In this document: piece by piece, positions 1-5,958 of the stretch
Layout of the letters: every line of letters starts with the position of its first letter
How positions within the stretch are numbered: the stretch's first letter is position 1
Notes under the pieces: model-generated
Database searches by the model: none
What the model saw: the letters and a program-made list of their open reading frames with translations, nothing else
Told to the model about the DNA's origin: nothing
Source of the DNA: Deltaproteobacteria bacterium
GTDB taxonomy: Bacteria > Desulfobacterota_E > Deferrimicrobia > Deferrimicrobiales > Deferrimicrobiaceae
Length of the DNA: 13,103 nt
Assembly (NCBI GenBank): GCA_023488945.1
Contig: JAMDBZ010000017.1
Span: 1-13,103 of the forward strand
Direction of reading: 5' to 3'
Position numbers and translations under genes: made by a program

Positions 1-201
1 GGGTCAGGTCCATGTCATCGGTTCCGCCTCCCGCGAAGTGGGGCCCCGGCTGACGGTCACGACGGAAGATCGAATGCCGGTTGTCAGTCGCCGTTCATGC
101 TACCGCCCGCAGGGCAGGCAGCACGTCGGCCCCCTATCACAACCATAAGGAGGCGCGGCGACAGTCGCTGTCGCCGCGGATCCACGCGGAATTCCCGGTC
201 C
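1..201. other. Left edge, no confident gene
   Basis: No gene can be supported here. One plus-strand frame is open from base 2 to a TAA at 143-145, so it could be the tail of a gene cut by the window edge, but its codons lack the strong G/C third-position bias of the real genes here and I recognise no motif. On the minus strand the only ATG starts run into stops within a few codons. There is therefore no HEPN/HepT toxin gene starting in the 200 bases downstream of the MNT gene. The stretch holds a strong hairpin at 154-178, listed separately. Confidence 0.4.
154..178 (-). terminator. Hairpin downstream of the MNT gene, possible terminator
   Basis: A perfect 11-bp inverted repeat (CGCGGCGACAG and CTGTCGCCGCG) encloses a 3-nt loop. 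It starts 24 bases after the stop codon of the minus-strand nucleotidyltransferase gene, where a transcription terminator would be expected. On the minus strand it is followed by CCTCCTTAT and not a clean run of T, so it may be a poor intrinsic terminator or simply an mRNA 3'-end stabiliser. The structure is certain from the sequence; the role is inferred. Confidence 0.45.
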
Positions 202-501
202 TCAGGCGGCGCGGACGGCCTCCTTGAGAATCCTGTCCTTCAGGGCCGGGTGAAGCGCATCAGGTGTGGCGAGGTCGACCGGGCGTCCCAGCAGTTGGCC
301 GAGCAATTCCCTCAAGCGTGCAAACTCGAACAGTCCGATGTGCGCATCCGGATCGAATTCGACAAGAATGTCCACGTCGCTCCGCGGACCCGCCGCCCCC
401 CGCACGGCGGAGCCGAAAACCGCCAAGTCCTGGATCGAGGATTTCTCTTCCAGCATCGGCCGGTGGGCACGGAGGGCCTCTATGATCTCTTGTGTGGTCA
501 T
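202..501 (-). CDS. MNT-type nucleotidyltransferase (MntA-like antitoxin)
   Basis: A 99-residue minimal nucleotidyltransferase. The Pol-beta fold signature is complete: GS at residues 30-31 (AVFGSAVRG), the paired metal-binding aspartates D42 and D44 in SDVDILVEFD, and a third acidic residue at D76 in RPVDLAT. Proteins of this size normally act as MntA antitoxins that adenylylate a HEPN-domain toxin (HepT) encoded next door. The ATG at 501 was chosen because the start MTTQEIIEAL is typical and sits after an AAGAAGAAA purine stretch; longer in-frame extensions run back through unrelated sequence. No HEPN gene is visible downstream in the 200 bases available, and upstream is pseudogene sequence on the other strand. 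It could be an orphan antitoxin, or its toxin may have been lost. The family call is firm, the partner unknown. Confidence 0.85.
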   Translation of the reverse strand: MTTQEIIEALRAHRPMLEEKSSIQDLAVFGSAVRGAAGPRSDVDILVEFDPDAHIGLFEFARLRELLGQLLGRPVDLATPDALHPALKDRILKEAVRAA

Positions 502-538
502 TTTCTTCTTGTCCCCTTCCGCCGGCAGCCACCTTGAC

Positions 539-581
539 GAAGCGGATCCGAATCCGCAACCACAATGATGAAGCGGATCCG
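539..581. repeat. Pair of 12-bp direct repeats
   Basis: The sequence GAAGCGGATCCG occurs at 539-550 and again at 570-581, 31 bases apart, in the divergent gap between the MNT gene and the cupin fragment. The second copy lies inside the first codons of the small reading frame that runs into the cupin fragment. It may be a scar of the recombination that built this region, or chance in GC-rich DNA. Confidence 0.4.
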
Positions 582-693
582 GAAGAAAATCCAGTCCGTC
601 GCCCCCGGCGAGGAGCGCAACTTCTCGAACGCGGGGGATTCGCCCTTCTGGGACCTCAGCATCATCCCGGCGACCAAGGTCTGCCTCAGGTAG
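565..693 (+). pseudogene. C-terminal fragment of a cupin paralogue
   Basis: From base 598 to the TAG at 691-693 this frame encodes a 31-residue segment that matches the end of the intact cupin at 2731-3084. By hand alignment 22 of 31 residues and 76 of 96 bases are the same, ending in an identical PATKVCLR. The beta-barrel core and the HxH metal motif are missing, and the remaining metal-binding His (H93 of the intact copy) is Arg here, so it cannot be a working cupin. An in-frame ATG ATG at 565-570 followed by basic residues (MMKRIRKKIQ) gives a formal 42-residue open frame whose first dozen residues are unlike a cupin. At about 79% nucleotide identity it is an old or horizontally acquired paralogue and not a fresh duplication of the neighbour. 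Confidence 0.75.
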
Positions 694-903
694 ATCCCCG
701 GGCACCCGCTCCCTCTCCCTGGGAAGCGCAGCCGCAAGCGCCTCGCCCTCCTCGTCAAGGGGCAGGCGTGGGTCGTCCGGAAGATCGAGGAGATCCCGGA
801 CGCGGAGATGCGCCCCGAGGAGCGCGCCTTCTTCGCCGACATGCGCGAGGGGCACCTCGTCAACATCGAGGCGTGCCGGAAGTACCTTCCGCCCGCCGGT
901 TGA
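694..903 (+). pseudogene. Start-less 3' end of an unknown gene
   Basis: From just after the cupin fragment's stop, the same frame stays open to a TGA at 901-903. Nearly every codon from about 721 ends in G or C and the product looks like a genuine, charged soluble protein tail, including KRLALLVKGQAWVVRKIEE and ADMREGHLVNIEACRKYL. No ATG, GTG or TTG occurs in frame before an ATG at 808, which would leave only 31 residues. The simplest reading is the C-terminal ~60 residues of a gene whose 5' part was deleted when it was joined to the cupin fragment. I do not recognise the family. It could also be a short real gene with an unusual start, which is less likely. Confidence 0.5.
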
Positions 904-904
904 C

Positions 905-931
905 CGGACGGACTCCCTTCCCGGCCGTCCG
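905..931. other. 7-bp hairpin in a convergent gap
   Basis: CGGACGG at 905-911 and CCGTCCG at 925-931 can pair around a 13-nt loop just after the stop of the truncated reading frame. No T-run follows on either strand, so terminator function is only a possibility. The rest of the gap up to the abiEii stop at 1014 shows nothing else. Confidence 0.25.
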
Positions 932-1013
932 AAAACAACGGCAGCCCCGACATCGAAAGGGGGCAGGCGAATCCCGCCCCGTTTCCGGATCCCTCGCACC
1001 ACAATCCCGGCGT

Positions 1014-1880
1014 TTAAAGTAATCGGATCCTTCCCGCCACGTCGCGGAAGAACTCCCGGGACCATAGGGCCAGGGCAGCCTGGTCCCTGACGAAGGGTGA
1101 TACTTCCCGGCGCGCCTTCTCCACGTCAAGGGCATCGATGGCCTTGCCGAGGGCCGATCGGAACGCGTCGGCGGAAAGGGAACCCTCTCCCCTCCAGTGG
1201 CCGCTCTGCCGCATGCGGCTCTCGAGATGGGACAGGTCCAGCTCGGGGTGATTCGCGGCATACCACACCAGGTCGTACCAGTCGCGCCCCTTCACGCGGT
1301 TCTTCCATCGCCTCCACAACAGCGCATGCATTTTGCCGGCGAACAGGTCCGGCAGGACGTACGCACGCACGGCGAACGGAATCGGCTGGAGGAGGTATCG
1401 CATTTGCGTGTCAAAACCCGGCGGGGGGTCGGTGTCCACCTCCAGCTTGATCTTGAGCACCCTCCCCTTCGGAATTTCGCGCACGATCTCACGGCCCGCC
1501 TCGATGACCAGCAGTTCCCGGATCGTGTCGGCCTTCAGAAACGCCGATTCCACCGCAGTCGTCGCCGATTTCGCGATCCTCTCCGCCCGCACCCGAAAGC
1601 CGAACGCGGCGATCTCCTCCTCCAGCTGCGAGGCATACCGGTCGATCCGAAAAGCCGGGTCCGGCGCCATCAAAGAGAAATCAAGGTCCTCCGAGAACCG
1701 GTCCAGGCCGTAGAGAATGCGCAGGGCGGTCCCGCCGTAAAACGCTCCCCGCTCGAAGAACTTCGCCCGCCAGAGCCCGAGCAGCGCCACCTCCTGGAGG
1801 ATCTCCCGAAGGGCCTGGAGATGGTCGTTTACCGTCTCTCTTCGGTATCGCTCCAGCATCTTCGCGACGGCTTCGTTCAC
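1014..1880 (-). CDS. abiEii: AbiEii-type nucleotidyltransferase toxin
   Basis: A 288-residue protein of the AbiEii/AbiGii toxin family (DUF1814 type), the toxin of type IV toxin-antitoxin and phage abortive-infection modules. Family hallmarks are visible: a GG-T-A-L-R motif at residues 49-54 followed by RFSEDLDFSL (61-70, metal-binding D65 and D67), a KIKLEVD segment (144-149) that supplies the third acidic position, and GRDWYDLVWY (198-207) in the C-terminal helical part. Known members act as nucleotidyltransferases on cellular targets such as tRNA. The GTG start at 1880 is chosen because it overlaps the antitoxin stop as GTGA and follows a G-rich ribosome-binding stretch; an upstream extension would lie wholly inside abiEi. 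Length is normal and no catalytic residue appears lost, so the toxin is probably active and held in check by the upstream partner. Confidence 0.9.
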   Translation of the reverse strand: MNEAVAKMLERYRRETVNDHLQALREILQEVALLGLWRAKFFERGAFYGGTALRILYGLDRFSEDLDFSLMAPDPAFRIDRYASQLEEEIAAFGFRVRAERIAKSATTAVESAFLKADTIRELLVIEAGREIVREIPKGRVLKIKLEVDTDPPPGFDTQMRYLLQPIPFAVRAYVLPDLFAGKMHALLWRRWKNRVKGRDWYDLVWYAANHPELDLSHLESRMRQSGHWRGEGSLSADAFRSALGKAIDALDVEKARREVSPFVRDQAALALWSREFFRDVAGRIRLL

Positions 1881-2530
1881 CCCTCCCCCCCCTTCTTCAA
1901 GCTTCCGACGAGCGAGGCGAGAAGCCGCACCTTCCGGGAGCGGTAGCCGTTCGCCAGCTCTTCGAGAAGGTTCCGGTCCAGCCCCTTCAACCGTCCCATC
2001 TCGACCCTCCACGATTCGTCCAGATACGACGCCAGTTCCCTCCGTGAAGCGATCGACCCCCGACGATCCGCCACCAACACATCGGCCAGCGCCTTCTCGG
2101 GCGTTGCGATGAGGAAGGCTCGCCCGTCGCCCGTTTCCACGCGGTCCACTCCGATGGGGAGCGCCTCCATCGAGATCATCCGGTAGGTGAACCGGCCGAC
2201 CGGCGTATCGAACGCCCGCGAACGGCCGCACGTCACCGACGTGACCGTCTCGACCCGCTCGGGAATCAGGCCGTGCGAGGCAAGGGCATATTCAAGTGAT
2301 ACGCAGGAAGGCCCGTAGATCAGGTTGGCAAGAAGCTCCCGGCAGAGAGGCTTGCGGCGCTCCTTCTCGCCGAAGACGTAAAGTCCCTTCTTGACCCGGA
2401 CGATGACGCCGTCCCCTAACAACGCCGTGATCTTCGCCCGCGGGCGCGAATAATCGCGCAGCACGTCGAGGAGCGCGTGGTAGTCGAGCTCCTCGTGAGG
2501 GATCCGATGGCGGAGATAGAAACGGGCCAT
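1877..2530 (-). CDS. abiEi: AbiEi-type antitoxin and transcriptional repressor
   Basis: A 217-residue AbiEi-family antitoxin. The N-terminal ~60 residues form a winged-helix-like region (HALLDVLRDYSRPRAKITAL, then GVIVRVKKGLYVFG), followed by the typical core with GPSCVSLEYALASHGLIPE and the TPEKALADVL segment. In studied AbiE systems the antitoxin does not bind the toxin stably; it represses its own operon by binding inverted repeats in the promoter, which agrees with the perfect palindrome 22-56 bases upstream here. It is the first gene of a two-gene operon and its stop codon overlaps the toxin start by 4 nt. The ATG at 2530 has no obvious Shine-Dalgarno sequence; the leader may be very short. 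Start and family are well supported. Confidence 0.88.
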   Translation of the reverse strand: MARFYLRHRIPHEELDYHALLDVLRDYSRPRAKITALLGDGVIVRVKKGLYVFGEKERRKPLCRELLANLIYGPSCVSLEYALASHGLIPERVETVTSVTCGRSRAFDTPVGRFTYRMISMEALPIGVDRVETGDGRAFLIATPEKALADVLVADRRGSIASRRELASYLDESWRVEMGRLKGLDRNLLEELANGYRSRKVRLLASLVGSLKKGGEG

Positions 2531-2539
2531 GGCAATAAG

Positions 2540-2600
2540 TTACCATTTTACGCATAGTATGTCCACTATTATTGTACATACTATGCTAATTAATACCTTG
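2540..2600 (-). promoter_or_regulatory. A/T-rich promoter and operator of abiEi-abiEii
   Basis: In an otherwise GC-rich window this short stretch is strikingly A/T-rich. It contains a perfect 11-bp inverted repeat, GCATAGTATGT at 2552-2562 and ACATACTATGC at 2576-2586, with a 13-nt spacer, directly upstream of the abiEi start. On the minus strand a TAAAAT hexamer lies between the repeat and the ATG and could be a -10 box, but I find no convincing -35. AbiEi proteins are known to bind paired inverted repeats at their own promoters, so this is the expected autorepression site. The repeat is certain; the promoter elements are tentative. Confidence 0.7.
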
Positions 2601-2602
2601 CC

Positions 2603-2731
2603 TGCGCTGCGGCCCTTGCCGCAGACTGTATAATTACGGGAGATGCGCACCTGCTGAGGCTCAAGGCGCACGGGCGGATCCGGATCGTGAATCCCGCGGA
2701 GTTTCTGCGGACCCGGGAAAGGGGATCGTGA
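2603..2731 (+). pseudogene. C-terminal remnant of a PIN-domain toxin
   Basis: This frame encodes about 42 residues ending at the TGA at 2729-2731. It contains ADCIITGDAHLL, KAHGRIRIVNPAEFL and RTRERGS, which is the characteristic last part of the 'PIN family putative toxin component' proteins, with the ADxIxTGD motif carrying the last conserved acid. The N-terminal two thirds, with the other catalytic acids, are absent: going upstream the frame meets a TAA at 2591-2593 inside the A/T-rich abiE promoter region, and no start codon is available. The module's antitoxin is also gone. Its stop codon overlaps the ATG of the cupin gene (TGATG), so the two genes were probably once translationally coupled. 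Confidence 0.78.
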
Positions 2732-3084
2732 TGCACGTCGCAACATGGAACGAGATCGAAGGAAAGCGGGTCGCCGAGCCGGGCGCAAACGGGGTGACGA
2801 TCCGGGTCCTGATGGGAGAGAACGTCGGCGCCCCGAACTTCACGATGCGCCATTTCGAGATCGCCCCGGGCGGATCCACGCCGTACCACACCCATCCGTG
2901 GGAGCACGAGGTGTACATCCTCTCGGGGCGGGGCAAGGTCCGCCGCGGGGACGGCGAGGCCGAGATCGGCCCGGGCAGCTTCGTCTACGTCCCGCCCGAC
3001 GAGGAGCACAACTTCGCGAACGCGGGGGATACGCCCTTCACGTTTTTGTGCGTCATCCCCGCGACGAAGGTCTGCCTCCGGTGA
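2731..3084 (+). CDS. Small single-domain cupin protein
   Basis: A 117-residue single-cupin protein. The metal motif 1 is complete: GGSTPYHTHPWEHEVYILSG at residues 47-66, giving H53, H55 and E60 as ligands. Motif 2 is GSFVYVPPDEEHNF with H93 as the fourth ligand. It is therefore a likely metal-binding beta-barrel; substrate and reaction cannot be told from the sequence. The ATG at 2731 is preferred over a GTG one codon earlier; it overlaps the PIN remnant's stop codon and follows an AAAGGGG ribosome-binding site. It lies upstream of the cytochrome operon on the same strand with a 148-nt gap that may hold a promoter, so a functional link to respiration is unproven. A divergent fragment of a second copy lies at 598-693. 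Confidence 0.85.
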   Translation: MHVATWNEIEGKRVAEPGANGVTIRVLMGENVGAPNFTMRHFEIAPGGSTPYHTHPWEHEVYILSGRGKVRRGDGEAEIGPGSFVYVPPDEEHNFANAGDTPFTFLCVIPATKVCLR

Positions 3085-3154
3085 CGCGGCGGTGAATCCT
3101 TTCCGGGGATGTCGCATCTCCGGTATAAGACCGGCGCAGCCGCTCCGAAAAACC

Positions 3155-3185
3155 TTGCGGAAGCCGGCTCGTTTCGGGATAAAAT
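3155..3185 (+). promoter_or_regulatory. Tentative promoter for the act operon
   Basis: In the 148-nt gap before the cytochrome gene, TTGCGG at 3155-3160 and TAAAAT at 3180-3185 could be -35 and -10 boxes, but the 19-nt spacer is longer than ideal. The site lies about 48 bases upstream of the first start codon, which has a clear AAAGGGG ribosome-binding site at about 3223-3229. This is the only candidate I see for driving the six-gene operon; the evidence is weak. Confidence 0.3.
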
Positions 3186-3232
3186 CGGACTCATAACGGA
3201 AATTGTTCCCATCACCCGCTGAAAGGGGACCA

Positions 3233-3733
3233 ATGATCCGCCCGCCCAGGCAGGCCGTCATTGTCTTTCCCTTGCTCGCGATCCTCCTTCTGGCCGCCGC
3301 GCCGGTCGCGTCGCGCGCCGCCGTCTCCCAGCCCGTCGCATTCAGCCACAAGGTCCATGTCACCCTCAATGGGATCGACTGCCGCTTCTGCCACACGGCG
3401 GCGACGAAGTCGAACTTCGCCGGGATCCCCTCCGTCGAGAAGTGCATGATCTGCCACCGCGTCATCGCCGTGGACAGCCCGGAGATCAAGAAGGTGGCGC
3501 GGTACTGGAAAGAGAAGAAGCCGATCCCGTGGAACCGGGTGCTGGATGTCCCCGACTTCGTTTATTTCCCCCATTACCGGATGGTCAACGCCGGGATCTC
3601 GTGCCTCACGTGCCACCCGGGGATCGACCAGGTCGACGCGGCGGTCCAGCGGCGGGAGCTCACGATGGGGTTCTGCCTGAAATGCCACCGGAGCCGGGGC
3701 GTTTCGATCGACTGCTGGACCTGCCACAAGTGA
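3233..3733 (+). CDS. actA: Pentaheme cytochrome c, ActA-like subunit
   Basis: A 166-residue exported multiheme cytochrome. A signal peptide covers about residues 1-30 (hydrophobic VIVFPLLAILLLAAAPVA, then ASRA). Five CXXCH heme motifs follow: C50-H54, C71-H75, C124-H128, C148-H152 and C161-H165. Extra histidines (H39, H42, H114) can serve as distal ligands. Five hemes is the number known for ActA of alternative complex III, where this subunit relays electrons from the Fe-S clusters to the monoheme ActE. The ATG at 3233 follows AAAGGGG and places the signal peptide correctly; a TTG ten codons upstream is less likely. The protein is compact and fits the cytochrome c3/c7-like families too, so the ActA assignment leans on heme count and operon position. 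Ten bases separate it from actB1. Confidence 0.85.
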   Translation: MIRPPRQAVIVFPLLAILLLAAAPVASRAAVSQPVAFSHKVHVTLNGIDCRFCHTAATKSNFAGIPSVEKCMICHRVIAVDSPEIKKVARYWKEKKPIPWNRVLDVPDFVYFPHYRMVNAGISCLTCHPGIDQVDAAVQRRELTMGFCLKCHRSRGVSIDCWTCHK

Positions 3734-3743
3734 GAGGGGGCGC

Positions 3744-5939
3744 ATGATCGACCGGAGGGATTTCCTGAAGCTCAGCGGGGCGACGGCCTTCGCGGCGCTG
3801 TTCGGCGGGTGCGAGCGCCTTCCGAAGAAGATCATCCCCTTCGTCATCCCCCCCGACAACTACGTCCTGGGCGAATCGCTCTGGTATGCCTCGGTGTGCG
3901 GCCAGTGCCCGGCGGGGTGCGGCATCCTCGTCCGCGTCTCCGAGGGACGGGCGAAGAAGATCGAGGGAAACCCGCTCCACCCGGTCAACCGCGGGAAACT
4001 CTGCGCGCGCGGCCAGGCGGGCCTCCAGGTCCTCTACCACCCCGAGCGGATCGGAAAGCCTCTCAAGCTCGTCGGAGCGCGCGGATCGGGAAAGTTCCGG
4101 GAGGTCTCCTGGGAAGAGGCGCTCGCGACCCTGATGACCGAGCTCAAGACGGTCCGGGCCGGGAAGCCCGAGGCGCTGCTCATGCTGACCGAGCCGATGA
4201 GGGGGCACCGGAACCTGGTCGCCGCCCGGTTCATGAAGGCGTTCGGGTCGCCCAACCGGCTGGCGTGGGATCCCTTGGGCCCGGACGCCCACCTCGCGGC
4301 GAACGAGGCGGTCTTCGGCGTTCGCGACATCCCCGAGTACGACATCGCGAACACCCATTACCTTCTCTCCTTCAGCGGCGACTTCCTCGAGACGGGGCTC
4401 TCCCCGGTCCATTACGGCGCCGCGTACGGGGCGATGCGCCAGGCCCGCCCGACGGTCCGCGGGAAGTTCGTCCACTTCGGCCCCCGCCTCTCGATGACCG
4501 CCGCGAACGCCGACGTCTTCCTCCCGATCGCCCCGGGCTCCGAGGGGTTCGCCGCGCTCGGGATCGCCCACGTGATGGTGCGGGAGAAGCTGACGCCGGC
4601 GGCCGCCGCGGCCGCCGCGCTCTGGAACGGGGGGCTGGACCGGATGACCCCGGAAGCCGTGGCGAAGAAGACCGGCGTTGCCCCGTCCGATATCGAGGTC
4701 ATCGCGCGCGAATTCGCCGGCAACCGGCCCGGCCTGGCGATCGCGGGAGAGAGTGCGGGCTCATGCACCAACGGGACGTTCAATCACTCCTCCGCGGCGC
4801 TCCTGAACGTCCTGGTGGAAAACGTGGGGAAGCCGGGGGGGATCTCCTTCCCCGATCGGCGGTCCGCCTTCTCCCGGTACGGAGCCGAGGCGGGACTTCT
4901 TCTGCCCGCGCCCGGGAGCGGCTTCGCCGCCGTGCGGGACGCGGTCGGGAAGATGCGGAAAGGGGCCTTCCGGGCCGCCCTCCTCTCCGGGGCGACGAAC
5001 CCGGCCTTCACGCTCCCCCCGGCGCTGAAATTCGAGGAGGCGCTCCTCAAGGTGCCGTTCATCGTCTCCTTCGCGTCCTTCCTGGACGAGACCGCCTCCC
5101 TGTCCGACCTCGTCCTCCCCGTTCCCACGTACCTGGAGGACTGGGGTGACGACATCGCCCCGGTCGGCCACTCCGGGAACGCGATCACCCTGGCGCAGCC
5201 GGCCGTCAACCCGTTCCGCGACACCCGGTCGATGCCCGACGTCCTCATCGCAGCGGCGAAGGAGCTCGGGGGGGCCGTGGCCGCCGCTCTCCCGTGGACG
5301 AGCTTCCGGGACTGCCTTTCGAAGGCATACGCCGGGTTGGGCGTTAACATGACGGATGCGCACCGGGACGGCGGGATCTTCGCCGCGAAGGCGCTCCCGT
5401 CGCGCCCGGTCCCGAAGGCGGCAAGACCGACTTTCCCGCAGCCCGCGGACGCGGCGTTCGAGGGCGACCCCGCCCGGTACCCGCTCATCCTCCACGTCTA
5501 CCCGTCGATCGCCCTTTACGACGGCCGCGGAGCGAACCTCCCCTGGCTCCAGGAACTTCCCGATCCCATGACGACCGCCGTGTGGCGCAACTGGATCGAA
5601 GTGCACCCGGAGACGGGGCGGGAGCTGGGGCTCGCGGACGGCGACGGCGTCACCGTGACTTCCCCGTTCGGATCGATCGAGGCGTTCGTCGCGTTCCACC
5701 CGGCGATCGGGAAGGGGGTGGCCGCCATGCCGCTGGGACAGGGGCACGCGAGGTACGGGAAATACGCGGGGGAGCGCGGGGGGAACCCGTTCTCGCTCCT
5801 TCCCCTGAAGGAGGAGAGCGCGTCGAAGGCTCCCGCCCGGCAATCCGCGCGGGTCGCGCTCAGGAAAGCAAAAGTCCCGGGGAGCCTCGTCCGGACCGTC
5901 AACACGGAGGGCCAGTGGAAGTACGAGAACATCCTGTGA
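3744..5939 (+). CDS. actB1: MopB-like subunit ActB1 of alternative complex III
   Basis: A 731-residue protein of the molybdopterin oxidoreductase (MopB) superfamily. The N-terminus carries a twin-arginine signal (DRRDFLKLSG) ending in GGC at residue 23, which could be a lipid-attachment cysteine although the FGG before it is not an ideal lipobox. A complete C-x2-C-x3-C-x27-C motif follows (C52, C55, C59, C87; VCGQCPAGCG and KLCARG), the usual site of the FS0 4Fe-4S cluster in Mo-bisPGD enzymes. The middle has segments such as GPDAHLAANEAVFG and FSGDFLETGLSPVHYG, and the C-terminal part (from about 575) resembles the molybdopterin-dinucleotide-binding barrel, ending in QWKYENIL. In alternative complex III this half is structural and lacks molybdenum. 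Here it is separate from the Fe-S half, which is the next gene. A true Mo enzyme cannot be excluded by eye. Confidence 0.85.
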   Translation: MIDRRDFLKLSGATAFAALFGGCERLPKKIIPFVIPPDNYVLGESLWYASVCGQCPAGCGILVRVSEGRAKKIEGNPLHPVNRGKLCARGQAGLQVLYHPERIGKPLKLVGARGSGKFREVSWEEALATLMTELKTVRAGKPEALLMLTEPMRGHRNLVAARFMKAFGSPNRLAWDPLGPDAHLAANEAVFGVRDIPEYDIANTHYLLSFSGDFLETGLSPVHYGAAYGAMRQARPTVRGKFVHFGPRLSMTAANADVFLPIAPGSEGFAALGIAHVMVREKLTPAAAAAAALWNGGLDRMTPEAVAKKTGVAPSDIEVIAREFAGNRPGLAIAGESAGSCTNGTFNHSSAALLNVLVENVGKPGGISFPDRRSAFSRYGAEAGLLLPAPGSGFAAVRDAVGKMRKGAFRAALLSGATNPAFTLPPALKFEEALLKVPFIVSFASFLDETASLSDLVLPVPTYLEDWGDDIAPVGHSGNAITLAQPAVNPFRDTRSMPDVLIAAAKELGGAVAAALPWTSFRDCLSKAYAGLGVNMTDAHRDGGIFAAKALPSRPVPKAARPTFPQPADAAFEGDPARYPLILHVYPSIALYDGRGANLPWLQELPDPMTTAVWRNWIEVHPETGRELGLADGDGVTVTSPFGSIEAFVAFHPAIGKGVAAMPLGQGHARYGKYAGERGGNPFSLLPLKEESASKAPARQSARVALRKAKVPGSLVRTVNTEGQWKYENIL

Positions 5940-5958
5940 GGGAAGAGGCGGGCGCGGG

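Noticed and set aside
502..1065. Possible long N-terminal extension of the MNT protein
   Set aside because: It would run antisense through the cupin fragment and the unknown tail, and its sequence is Arg/Asp/Leu-rich shadow. The 99-residue form is the standard size.
1881..2231. Possible longer AbiEii starting at 2231
   Set aside because: The extra residues lie inside abiEi in another frame and do not resemble the toxin family; the GTG at 1880 gives the normal length.
3203..3232. TTG start ten codons upstream of the pentaheme cytochrome
   Set aside because: The ATG at 3233 has an AAAGGGG ribosome-binding site and puts the basic N-region of the signal peptide in the right place.
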